A stretch of DNA of 64,000 bases from Candidula unifasciata (Eukaryota > Mollusca > Gastropoda > Stylommatophora > Geomitridae). This document shows, in pieces, positions 25,546 to 36,010 of the stretch. The DNA is taken from the NCBI GenBank assembly GCA_905116865.2, contig CAJHNH020002451.1, positions 1-64,000 on the forward strand. The letters are read 5' to 3'. The translations under genes were made by a program, and so were the position numbers. The stretch's first letter is position 1; each line of letters starts with the position of its first letter. The notes under the pieces were generated by a model. It worked only from the letters and a program-made list of their open reading frames with translations. It did not search any database and was not told where the DNA came from.

Positions 25546-26822
25546 TCAGTGTGTTTATACATTTGAGCCTCTGTTATCTTCTGTGCCAGTTTGTGTATCT
25601 TCTGTGTGAGACTGTTATCTTCTGTAGCAGTTTGTTTATCTCCTGTGTTAGCCTCTGTTATCTTCTGTAGCAGTTTGTGTATCTTCTGTGTGAGTCTCTG
25701 TTATCTTATGTGGCAGTTTGTCTATCTCCTGTGTGAGCCTCTGAGGTCTTGTGTGGCAGTTTGTTTATCTCCTGTGTGAGCCTCTGTTATCTTCTGTGGC
25801 AGTTTGTTTATCTTCTGTGTGAGTCTCTGTTATCTTATGTGGCAGTTTGTTTATCTCCTGTGTGAACCTCTGAGGTCTTGTGTGGCAGTTTGTGTATCTC
25901 CTGTGTGAGCCTCTGTTATCTTCTGTGGCAGTTTGTTTATCTCCTGTGTGAGCCCCTGTTGCTTTCTGTTACAGTTTGTGTATCTCCTGTGGGAACTTCT
26001 GTTATCTTCTGTAGCAGTTTTTTATCTCCTGTGTGAACTTCTGTTATCTTCTGTAGCAGTTTGTGTATCTCCTGTGTGAGCCTCTGTTATCTTCTGTGGC
26101 AGTTTGTGTATCTCCTGTGTGAACCTCTGTTATCTTCTGTGGCAGTTTGTGTATCTCCTGTGTGAACCTCTGTTATCTTCTGTGGCAGTTTGTGTATCTC
26201 CTGTGTGAGCCTCTGTTATCTTCTGTAGCAGTTTGTGTATCTCCTGTGTGAACCTCTTTTGTCTTGTGTGGCAGTTTGTGTATCTCCTGTGTGAACCTCT
26301 GTTATCTTCTGTAGCAGTTTGTGTATCTCCTGTGTGAGCCTCTGTTGTCTTCTGTGGCAGTTTGTGTATCTCCTGTGTGAACCTCTGTTATCTTCTGTGG
26401 CAGTTTGTGTATCTCCTGTGTGAATCTCTGTTGTCTTATGTAGCATTTTGTGTATCTCCTGTGTGAGCCTCTGTTACCTTCTGTGCCAGTTTCTGTATCT
26501 CCTGTGTGAACCTCTGTTATCTTCTGTAGAGGTTTGTGTATCTCCTGTGTAAACCTCTGTTATCTTCTGTGGCAGTTTGTGTATCTCCTGTGTGAGCCTC
26601 TGTTATCTTCTGTGGCAGTTTGTGTATCTCCTGTGTGAACCTCTGTTATCTTATGTGGCAGTTTGTTTATCTCCTGTTTTAGCCTCTGTTATCTTCTGTG
26701 GCAGTTTGTGTGTCTGTTGTCTTGTGTGGCAGTTTGTGTATCTCCTGTGTGAGCCTCTGTTGCTTTATGGGGCAGTGTGTGATATCTCTTGTGTATTAGC
26801 TGTTGTACGATACTCTCTGTCG
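25546..26822. repeat. 43-bp minisatellite, type 1
   Basis: About 29 copies of a 43-bp unit containing GTGTATCTCCTGTGTGAGCC, TCTGTTATCTTCTGT and GGCAGTTT. The last unit at about 26780-26822 (ATCTCTTGTGTATTAGCTGT then TGTACGATACTCTCTGTCGT) has the sequence of the type 2 array at 27480. The two arrays therefore seem to be one diverged family in the same register. Confidence 0.94.
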
Positions 26823-27479
26823 TTAAATCTCTGCAATGTTTGGAATTTCCTGGAAGTCCCAGAGAGTTTACGAGGTGATGTCATAGGGCTAGGAAAACGA
26901 GGGACAGGCGGAAAATTTGTATGTTCCGTGTTTTGTGCGCTGTTGTAAGGGCAAAGCCTGGGATTAGAACGAATGTTTGAACAAAAGAGACGATATAGAG
27001 TCAGTTGGTGTTTCCTGACGACAGCGAGTTAGATTCTGTTGCAGAAAGTATCGACTGTTATGAATGGATCTCGCTGAGTTTACTGTATGAAAGTCTCCTG
27101 AGACTCTGAGAAACATGACTGTATCTCCTGTGTGCCTCTCTGAAGCCAACGTGGCAACGACTGTAGATTCTGTGTGAACCTGGATCATCTTCGCAAGCAG
27201 ATCGTGCATGAATGAGGTGTGTATGGACCGAGAGTTACTCAGCTTCTGTGATTTTTCTACAGTTTGTGTATTCGTGATTTGGCCCTTGTTATTATTCTGT
27301 GAGCAACACAGAACAGCGACAAGACAGCACAGTTGACGGATCGGCAATAAACAGATAAATATTGCCGATGGGTGTGTCTTCATTTGCTGTGTTCGTGCTA
27401 ACATAACAACTGTACCAAGGGAAGGTCAACGTATCTATGGGACCAGATAGAGCCTTGAAAGAGCAATATTACAATCTCC
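26823..27479. other. Spacer with decayed 43-bp units
   Basis: Mostly unique. TGTATCTCCTGTGTGCCTCT (near 27120) and similar words look like decayed type 1 repeat units. A minus-strand open frame of 146 codons (26964-27404) has no recognisable domain and is not called. Confidence 0.5.
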
Positions 27480-28534
27480 ATTTGTGTGTTTGTGTGCTGC
27501 TGTATGATACTTTCTGCCGTTGTATCTCTCGTGTATTTGCTGCTGTACGATACTTTACGTTGTTGTATCTCTCGTGTATTTGCTGCTGTACGATACTTTA
27601 CGTAGTTGTATCTCCTGTGCATTTGCTGCTGTGCGATACTTTACGTTGTTGTATCTCTCGTGCATTAATTCTGCTGTACGATACTTTACGTTGTTGTATC
27701 TCTTGTGTATTTGCTGCTTTACGATACTTTACGTTGTTGTATCTCCTCGTGCTATTTGCTGCTGTACGATACTTTACGTTGTTGTATCTCTCGTGTATTT
27801 GCTGCTGTACGATACTTCACGTTGTTGTATCTCTCGTGTATTTGCTGTTGTTTGATAGTTTATGTCGTTGTATCACTGGTGTATTTGCTGCTGTACGATA
27901 CTTACGTCGTTATATCTCCTGTTTTTGCTGCTATACGATATTCCTGTCGTGGTATCTTCTGCGTATTTGCTGCTGTACTATACTTTATGTAGTTTTCCGT
28001 GTATTTGCTGCTGTAAGATACTTTCTGTCGTTGTATCGCTCTTGTTTTTGCTGCGATATGATACTTTCTGCCGTTGTATCTCTCTTGCATTTGCTGCTGT
28101 ACGATACTTTATGTTGTTTTATCTCTCGTGTATTTGCTGCTGTACAATACTTTACGTTGTTGTATCTCTCGTGTATTTGCTGCTGTTTGATACTTTATGT
28201 CGTTTTATCTCCCGTGTATTTGCTGCTTTACGATACTTTATGTCGTTTTATCTCCCGTGTATTTGCTGCTTTACGATACTTTATGTCTTTTTGTGTATCT
28301 GTCTGTGTTTGCCTCTGTTATCTACTTTATGTCGTTGTATCTCCCGTGTATTTGCTGCTGTACAATACTTTGTGTTGTTTTATCTCCCGTGTATTTGCTG
28401 CTTTACGATACTTTATGTCGTTTTATCTCCCGTGTATTTGCTGCTTTACGATACTTTATGTCGTATTATCTCTCGTGTATTTGCTGCTGTACGATACTTT
28501 ATGTCGTTTTATCTCTCGTGTATTTGCTGCTTTT
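27480..28534. repeat. 43-bp minisatellite, type 2, left part
   Basis: About 24 copies of a 43-bp unit with GTATTTGCTGCTGTACGATA, CTTTATGTCGTT and TATCTCTCGT. A type 1-like unit (GTCTGTGTTTGCCTCTGTTA) is embedded at about 28300. Interrupted at its right end by LINE copy B and resumed at 30149. Multiple overlapping open frames are by-products. Confidence 0.95.
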
Positions 28535-30148
28535 GGGGTTTTCCGGTTTGTGTCAAGATGGCGGGACGTGTTTCTCTCTAGCTCGGCGCATATCGGTTGA
28601 TCGACGGTCCGACAAGCTGTCATCGCAAAACCACCAATTGTTATAGAATCAGATTTCTGACTCTAACTGCACGATGATTCGTTCTAATCTGTTAAATTCC
28701 AAGGACATCTTTAAAATTGGTTACTGGAATGTTAGAGCAGCGGATGAAAACACCCTGCAACATTTGCTCCAGCTGATGGATGAAGTCTGGCAAAACGAAT
28801 ACCCACCACAACAATGGAAAGATGGTGTAATCTTCAAATTACCTAAAAAAGGTGATTTATCCGATTGTAACAACTGGAGAGGCATCACCCTGCTTTCGAT
28901 ACCAGGGAAACTATTTTGTAGTATGCTACTAGAAAGATTGAAAAAATCCATGATGAAAGATTAAGGGAAGAACAAGCCGGTTTGTAGATCCAAGCGGTCA
29001 TGCATAGACCACATCTTTACTCTTAGGCAATTGTTGAAGATTCTACAGAATTCCAGTCGAAATTATTGATCAACTTTGTCGACTTTCAAAAAGCCTTCGT
29101 TAGTATCCATCGTCCAACACTCTGGAAATTGCTTAACATCTATGGTTTCCCCATCAAATGTATCAACATCATAAAATCATTTTATAATGAAACACGATGC
29201 TGTGTAAGAACTGATTCCGGCAATCTCTGACTAAATTCCCGGTGGAAACAGGAGTGAAGCAAGGCTGTGTCCTATCGCCGATACTTTTTGGTATAGCAAT
29301 CGACTGGGTCATGCGTAAGTGCATAAATAACGCAAATTTAGGCATTACATGGGTTGACAAAATTCTGGAAGACCTAGACTTTCGCTGACGACATAGCACT
29401 CCTGTTCAGAACACACAGACGCCCAAGAAAAAATCAATCGACTCCAGAATTTCTCAGAACAAATTGGACTCCAAATTAACACCGCAAAAACAAAAAAATT
29501 CTAGACCTTACCAACAGTTTCAGTTGATATCACGCTGAACAACAACAGCCTTGAAAAAGTCAACAGTTTCACTTATCTAGGGAGCAAGATGTCATCTACA
29601 GGAGATACCGCACCAGAAATATCATTTAGGTGCACTGGCACCTAGTGCCTTCAATAAACTGTCTAACATCTGGAAATCAAAGACACTTAGCAAACAGCAA
29701 AACTCAAGATCTTCAATTCTTGTGTGATTCCAGTACTAACCTATGGATGCGAGAGTTGGAAATCAACGAAAAACTCTAGACACAAAATTAGACAGTTTTG
29801 AAAATAAATGCCTTAGAAGAATACTAAATTTGCTGTGGTCAGATTTCCGAACCATACACAAATAATGCAAGAATCCAGGCAAGAGTATGTGTCTAATTTT
29901 ATACGAAAACGCGCTGGAACTATGTCGGCCACGTCCTTAGTGTGCTGATAAAATCAAGACTTCCTTGTAGCCCTCATTTGGACACCACAGGGGAAAAGAT
30001 CTCGTGGAAGACTCGTGTAAACCCTACGTAGAACTATCATCAGGGAAGGCTCGCTCATTTGCTGCCACTCAACGATAAGACCTACAACGGATTGCAACTC
30101 TCGTGCATGGAGAGTCACGACCTCTGCCCTATGTGCCGCACTCGACAC
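28535..30148 (+). mobile_element. RTE-like LINE copy B, defective
   Basis: The same family as the copy at 15090-17448, here with a 5' leader (28535-28673) and the very start of the endonuclease (IFKIGYWNVRA), which then jumps to ADENTLQHLLQLMDEVWQNE and QWKDGVIFKLPKKGDLSDC, so nearly the whole endonuclease and linker are deleted. It retains the pre-RT block that copy A lacks. RT blocks follow with many frameshifts: CNNWRGITLLSIPGKLF, FVDFQKAF, GVKQGCVLSPI, LDF-ADDIA, YGCESW. The last 300 bp carry short insertions and substitutions that spell words of the flanking minisatellite (see findings). It interrupts the 43-bp type 2 array. No target-site duplication is obvious. Confidence 0.85.
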
Positions 30149-30630
30149 GTTGGAATCTCTCGTGTATTTGCTGCTGTACGATACTTTATGTCGTTTTATC
30201 TCTCGTGTATTTGCTGCTGTACGATATTTTATGTCGTTTCCCGTGTATTTGCTGCTGTACGATACTTTATGTCGTTTCCCGTGTATTTGCTGCTGTACGA
30301 TACTTTATGTCGTTTCCCGTGTATTTGCTGCTGTACGATATTTTATGTCGTTTCCCGTGTATTTGCTGCTTTACGATACTTTATGTCGTTTTATCTCCCG
30401 TGTATTTGCTGCTTTACGATACTTTATGTCGTTTTATCTCTCGTGTATTTGCTGCTTTACGATACTTTATGTCGTTTTATCTCTCGTGTATTTGCTGCTG
30501 TACGATACTTTATGTCGTTTTATCTCTCGTGTATTTGCTGCTGTACGATATTTTATGTCGTTTCCCGTGTATTTGCTGCTGTACGATACTTTATGTCGTT
30601 TCCCGTGTATTTGCTGCTGTACTATACTTG
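30149..30630. repeat. 43-bp minisatellite, type 2, right part
   Basis: Continuation of the type 2 array, about 12 units, several of them shortened by loss of TTATCTC (CGTTTCCCGTGTATTTGC). The short-unit and long-unit blocks recur in the same order near 30180-30340 and 30490-30620, indicating block duplication. Confidence 0.94.
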
Positions 30631-30764
30631 CTGCTATGTCTGCTGGTTGCACAAAGTTTGTACTTTTTGATCCAGTCCTTTTATTCTGCAGAATTTGTCC
30701 AATTTTTTCGTGTTCTATTTTGTTTCCGCTAGTGGTACATTTTTCTTTACATAAAACCTATCTC

Positions 30765-31195
30765 CAGTACTTAAGTAAGGTATGATACAAATGACAAGAC
30801 AGGAGATGGTGTAAAGATCGGTTCTTACGCAAGAAAGGATAGAATATACAAGACAGGAGATGGTGTAAAGATCGGTTCTTACGCAAGAAAGGATAGAATA
30901 TACAAGACAGGAGATGGTGTAAAGATCGGTTCTTACGCAAGAAAGGATAGAATATACAAGACAGGAGATGGTGTAAAGATCGGTTCTTACGCAAGAAAGG
31001 ATAGAATATACAAGACAGGAGATGGTGTAAAGATCGGATCTTACGCAAGAAAGGATAGAATATACAAGACAGGAGATGGTGTAAAGATCGGTTCTTACGC
31101 AAGAAAGGATAGAATATACAAGACAGGAGATGGTGTAAAGATCGGATCTTACGCAAGAAAGGATAGAATATACAAGACAGGAGATGGTGTAAAGG
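30765..31195. repeat. 54-bp minisatellite, left array
   Basis: About eight copies of a 54-bp unit: ACAAGACAGGAGATGGTGTA, AAGATCGGTTCTTACGCAAG, AAAGGATAGAATAT. Copies are almost identical except for GGTTC versus GGATC. It is the same family, in the same orientation, as 34076-34193 and 35518-36010. The final unit is cut at GTGTAAAGGTC by element Q. Confidence 0.95.
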
Positions 31196-31745
31196 TCAGT
31201 CTGGTAGTCTCAGTTTCAGCTTCATAGCAAACGGGTCACCCCATCGTTGCTCCGCTCCTGTGCCAAAAAAAAAAAAAAACACACACACACATAGAATGTT
31301 TATCACAGTCCTTGTGGAAAGATTGACAGACTGCTGTCTTATCATCTCTAGCATGCACACGCATTAAAGCATGCGGTAGTTATCCGAAATGTTAACACAA
31401 ACAGTCCGACATTAGAAATGCATGGTCACCAACAGATCAGCAGTTGCACACGCGATCTATTTTAATCACATACGGGCACCACTAACATTGCGACGACAGG
31501 CATCGCGCCATTTTCTGAATCAACAATTTACACCACCACGTTGGTCACAGTCGATAAAAACATTCTAAATGAAATCCGCAGCTCACAGTGTCACGCCATG
31601 TATTCAAATCAGAAGCTGGGCGACGAAACTATATCCAGTCTACAAATGGAGCATAACTGCAACGGCCACCGTCCGGCAGAAGCAAAAAATTTAACTCGGC
31701 TCAAAACAGTGTCCCTGTCTAGCGTCCATTTTGACCGGAAGGTCG
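31196..31745 (+). mobile_element. Element Q, copy 1 (nonautonomous repeat)
   Basis: From about CTGGTAGTCTCAGTTTCAGC through GTTTAGCGTCCATTTTGACC-like sequence. It aligns as the reverse complement of 34960-35517 over its whole length and, with an internal deletion, to 56146-56443. Shared landmarks include CAGCTTCATAGCAAACGG, GCTCACAGTGTCACGCCATG and GAAGCTGGGCGACGAAACTA. No protein is encoded. There are no clear terminal inverted repeats, so its class (MITE, SINE or LTR fragment) is undetermined. Confidence 0.7.
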
Positions 31746-34075
31746 ATACTTGTGACGTGACGGGTGGTTTTAATGTTTATAATGTTGAGTAGGGATTTTC
31801 CTCTCAACACATTCCCTCCACCAGATAAACCGAACTAAAATCTGAGCTATGTTGCTCTCAGACAAAGTCATGGATACCCAAGAAAACAGCCATATTGGCT
31901 CGTTAAGTACATTAACATTAGCTGGACTTGGTACCCACAAGAGAAGAAAAGGAATTTTAGATGTCTATAGCATTATACTTAAAGAATTATTAGACAGGGC
32001 AAATGATTCCTCCGTCATCTACCTTTTCCCGGTGTTATTATGAATAATTAAAGAATTATTATATTATTTGAGCCTCCACCAAATGGTATTCTATCTTAAC
32101 AGTTAGTTAAACGTGTAAGAACAGACTCATTTGGAATTTAACAGACAATGTCGTATAAAACTTGACATACAGCTTTATTTACTAACAATGCAATTCCCAG
32201 TTTGTTGATTTACACAAACAGTGACTGGTTAACGGAAATGATGTTATAAGCTTCAGCGAGAAAAACGGGGTTTAGAGTGGTATGATGATGATGGTAATAA
32301 GTTAACGTAAAGTGGTTAACTTAACTTATAAGCCTCTTACAGCCGTGAGGAACTGTCAAGCTTGTCCAACTCTTCCTTGCCTGTTTTCTGCCTGTTTCAG
32401 CTTATTCACCACTTCATCCCCACCTCGGTCTCCACCTCGTTCCCACCTCGTTCTCCACCTCGTTCCCAGCTGGCCGAGTCTAACACAATGTAGTCTCTTT
32501 CATGGACTGATCGTCACATGGGCGCTGTAATCATGGAAACAAACACATACGTGTAGTATCTTGACTTACACTAAGAATACATGTATCAATTAATATAACA
32601 TATAAGAATAAAATATATCCCATCACTCCTCATATTCCACATTCTCTCCAGTCTAGTCTGAAGGTCTTTTGTCTTACATGGACGTCACATATCCTGCCTT
32701 CCTCTCTCATGCTATGTCATGATAGTTGACTTTCTAAGTCTGTTGTCTGTCATCACTCAGACTTCCAACTGGCTGACATTGATTTGACATAAACATGTGG
32801 CGCAGGTTCTGTGCTGAACACGCAAACAATTTATATGTGCACGCTGTCCTGAATATTATCTTTCAGTGACCGTGAATTCCATACACCCATCATTCTTCAC
32901 CCTGTTTAGGTGAACACATTAAGTGAGCACATGGTGGGCACACAAACGTAACAGCATCCCTGCACATATTTTGGCTGATCATGGAAACAATATAATTACA
33001 TTTCATTATAGCAAATGTCATTGTTCACATCTTATTTTATACACATGAAAACATACACTGAAAAACATGTGACACAAACATACAAGAAATAGGAATAGTT
33101 TAGCAGTTCCCTAACTGAGATACTGAATACTCACAAAGAACTATTTCAAGCAGAATGTGCAGACAAATTAGGAAAAGGTAGTATAGACTAAGCTTAACTC
33201 CCTAACCTAAGTATACAAGATTAATTAATATTCACCTGGGAACTTTCCATCTATCGCCAAACCAGAATGCGACCGTAAAATACCTTTACGTCGACCTGTG
33301 TTTGTTTGCCGGCAGGCTGCGATTAATGACGGGAATTCCACAGGCTCGAAGTATAAGTATCAATCTGTTGTCCAAATTAATCTCCTCCCTTTCCTCGGTT
33401 CTACCCAACCCTCAAGACGATTACTTAAGCCACTCCTCTGAAGTACCTATCAAATCAAATTAGCTAACAAGTGGCCTGTCAGTCAATTCTGGACTGACAT
33501 CCCTAGAGCAAACATTCTTAAGTGACCCAATCTAGTTTACAACGAATCTAACTAGCCGGTGTGAAAACGGTCCGTGAAGCCATTGTGTTTACTACTTGAC
33601 CCAGATCAAACATTCCTAATTGCCAACCACCTGTTCTCTGGAGAATTACACTGACGTGTTACTTAAACCTCTCGTAGCCACAATGTCTAGCGTCCACTCA
33701 ATTCACCTGATCTAGTCTTTCAAAGCCGTCTGTGTTAGGTAACCTTTACGACCTACGGTCCAGCTCAGGTGGGATGCTAAGTTCCCCGTTCGCTGGCCTC
33801 TACAGTGTGGTCAGGAGATAACATTCTGACACTGGCATGAGAATCAAACATAACATCCCTAGTCTGAACCAGCGGGCTGTATTACGTAGTGTTATGTAAT
33901 TTTAAACAAAGCGTAGTGGCTTTGTCTCGGAGAAGGACTGGAAACATTTAAATCAGTTTGGTTTAAAGTAATATTAGGGTAAAGGGCAGAGTAAATATGA
34001 TCATCTCTCTTTAGAACCAGAAGAACTTATTACAAGTACTAACTTCTGGAACCACTGAGATCGTATCGTGACAAT
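31746..34075. other. 2.3-kb unique region, no gene recognised
   Basis: The longest non-repetitive stretch in the window. Open frames of 60-70 codons (31849-32043, 32312-32530, plus strand) show no domain or signal. A short CCACCTCGTT(C/CC) reiteration lies at 32415-32465. If the guanylate cyclase gene extends to the left on the minus strand, this is intronic unless an exon was missed; I searched by eye for the expected next ANF-receptor exon and did not find it. Confidence 0.5.
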
Positions 34076-34193
34076 ACTTACGTAAGATAGAACAGAATAT
34101 ACAAGACAGGAGATGGTGTAAAGATCGGTACTTAGGTAAGAAATGATAGAATAAACAAGATAGAAGATGGTATAAAGGTAGGTACTTAGGTAA
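34076..34193. repeat. 54-bp minisatellite, isolated pair of units
   Basis: Two units (CTTACGTAAGATAGAACAGA ... ACAAGACAGGAGATGGTGTA and the next, more diverged copy) of the 54-bp family, isolated between the unique region and a LINE 3' tail. Confidence 0.9.
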
Positions 34194-34290
34194 GAGTGGC
34201 AACTGCATCGCAGGACTGAGCACGCATGGGAATGCCCAATGTGCATTGACGTCGATTGTGATAACATAACATACCATAACATCTTGTAGG
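34194..34290 (+). mobile_element. LINE 3' terminus (same family as LINE G)
   Basis: GTGGCAACTGCATCGCAGGA, CTGAGCACGCATGGGAATGC and a tail CATAACATAACATACCATAA match the end of LINE G (54208-54290), which encodes the final LHRRTEHS and stop followed by the CATAA-rich tail. This is a strongly 5'-truncated insertion next to a 54-bp repeat unit. Confidence 0.72.
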
Positions 34291-34446
34291 GAGTCGGCAG
34301 TCCGAAACCCAAGTTCAAGGTGTCTACTTCGTGCTAAAGAACTGCATGGCTGCTGGTGGATGTGATGTCCTAAGCCCCTTCTCCAGCTAATAATGAGGGT
34401 ACTGCTGGGGTGACCGTTTATTGACCCACACATAATGATTCTGGTC
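34291..34446 (-). mobile_element. Element Q terminal part, copy 2a
   Basis: GCTGCTGGTGGATGTGATGT through CCACACATAATGATTCTGGT repeats almost exactly at 34863-34960, where it runs on into the body of element Q. On the minus strand it corresponds to the end of Q as seen at 56380-56443. The sequence continues to the left (34291-34350) into bases absent from the other copies. Confidence 0.7.
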
Positions 34447-34830
34447 AAACAGTATAATTAGAGATTACTATACAACAGTATAATTAGAGATTACTATACA
34501 ACAGTATAATTAGAGGTTACTATACAACAGTATAATTAGAGATTACTATACAACAGTATAATTAGAGATTACTATACAACAGTATAATTAGAGATTACTA
34601 TACAACAGTATAATTAGAGATTACTATACAACAGTATAATTAGAGATTACTATACAACAGTATAATTAGAGATTACTATACAACAGTATAATTAGAGATT
34701 ACTATACAACAGTATAATTAGAGATTACTATACAACAGTATAATTAGAGATTACTATGCAACAGTATAATTAGAGTTTACTATACAACAGTATAATTAGA
34801 GATTACTATACAACAGTATAATTAGAGATT
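34447..34830. repeat. 27-bp satellite, small block
   Basis: About 14 nearly identical copies of ACAGTATAATTAGAGATTAC plus TATACAA. It is the same monomer as the main satellite at 41.1 kb, here enclosed by two direct copies of the terminal part of element Q. Confidence 0.96.
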
Positions 34831-34856
34831 AACAAAGGCAGTCAGGTCTTTTTAGG

Positions 34857-35517
34857 GGCGACGTCTGCTGGTGGATGTGATGTCCTAAGCCCCTTCTCCA
34901 GCTAATAATGAGGGTACTGCTGGGGTGACCGTTTATTGACCCACACATAATGATTCTGGTCTAAATGGACGCTAGGCACGGCCACTTTTTTAAGCCGTGA
35001 CAATTTTTTTTTCTTCTGACTGACTGTGGCCGTTGCATTTTTGCTCTATTTTAGAAGGATATAGTTTCGTTGCCTAGCTTCTGAGTTGAGTGCATGGCGT
35101 GACACTGTGAGCTGTGGATTTCATTTGGAATGTTTTTCAACTGTGACCAACGTGGTGTTGTGAATTGTAAATTCAGAAAATGGCGCGATGCCGGTTGGCG
35201 CAATATTGGTGGTGTCATAATGTGATTAAGAGTGATCGCGTGTGCAACAGCTGATCTGTTGGTGACTTCTACTTGTCTCTAGTGCTACCATCCATGATGA
35301 ACTGCATTTCTTATGTCGAACTGTTTGTGTTAGCACTTCGGATGGCTACCGTATGCTTTTAATGCGCGTGTATGCTAGTGCATATGCTGAGACAGCAGTC
35401 AGTCAATCTTTCCACTAGGGACTGCGACGAACATTCTGTGTGTTTTTCGTTGGCACAGGAGCGGAGCAACTATGTGGTGATCCGTTTGCTATGAAGCTGA
35501 AACTAAGATTATCAGAT
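34857..35517 (-). mobile_element. Element Q, copy 2b (most complete)
   Basis: On the minus strand it starts near CTCGGTAATCTGATAATCTT, AGTTTCAGCTTCATAGCAAA and ends at CATCCACCAGCAGACGTC, about 660 bp. It is the reverse orientation of copy 1 (31196-31745) and includes the segment missing there (GTCAATAAACGGTCACCCCA). It abuts the 54-bp array with GAGGTAAGAGAGG. Confidence 0.72.
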
Positions 35518-36010
35518 TACCGAGGTAAGAGAGGATAGACTAAACAAGACAGGAGATGGTGTAAAGGTCGGTACGTAAGAGAGGGTAGAATATACAAGAC
35601 AGGAGATGGTGTAAAGGCCGGTACTTAGGTAAGAGAGGATAGACTAAACAAGACAGGAGATGGTGTAAAGGCCGGTACTTAGGTAAGAGAGGATAGACTA
35701 AACAAGACAGGAGATGGTGTAAAGGCCGGTACTTAGGTAAGAAATGATAGAATGAACAAGACAGGAGATGGTGTAAAGTCCGGTAATTGCGTAAGAAATG
35801 ATAGAATAAACAAGACAGGAGATGGTGTAAAGTCCGGTAATTGCGTAAGAAATGATAGAATAAACAAGACAGGAGATGGTGTAAAGTCCGGTAATTGCAT
35901 GAGAAATGATAGAATAAACAAGACAGGAGATGGTGTAAAGTCCATAACTGCGTAAGAGAATATAGACTACACAAAACAGGAGACGGTCCACAGGTTGGGA
36001 CTTACGTAGG
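35518..36010. repeat. 54-bp minisatellite overlapping a splice donor
   Basis: About nine units of the 54-bp family. Its right end is not flanking sequence: the last unit (CTTACGTAGGAGAGGATAG, 36001-36019) is the 3' end of the guanylate cyclase exon plus its GT donor. On the minus strand every unit carries a related CTTACG(C/T)AA or CCTAAGTACC version of that junction. The unit is 54 bp (18 codons), so both strands remain open over long stretches. Confidence 0.9.
36000..36005 (-). other. 5' splice site of guanylate cyclase exon
   Basis: Minus-strand sequence CTCTCCTAC|GTAAGT. The donor matches the GTAAGT consensus and leaves the exon in phase 0 after the Tyr codon of LPILSY. Reading on past it adds only SPNLWTVSCFV-like residues before a stop at 35967, and these do not fit the family. 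Confidence 0.85.

Noticed and set aside
31849..32043. 64-codon frame in the unique region as a host gene
   Set aside because: No homology that I recognise, no signal, and such length is expected by chance.
35967..36005. Extension of the guanylate cyclase frame to the stop at 35967
   Set aside because: GTAAGT follows the conserved LPILSY exactly where an intron would fit, and the added residues do not resemble the family.
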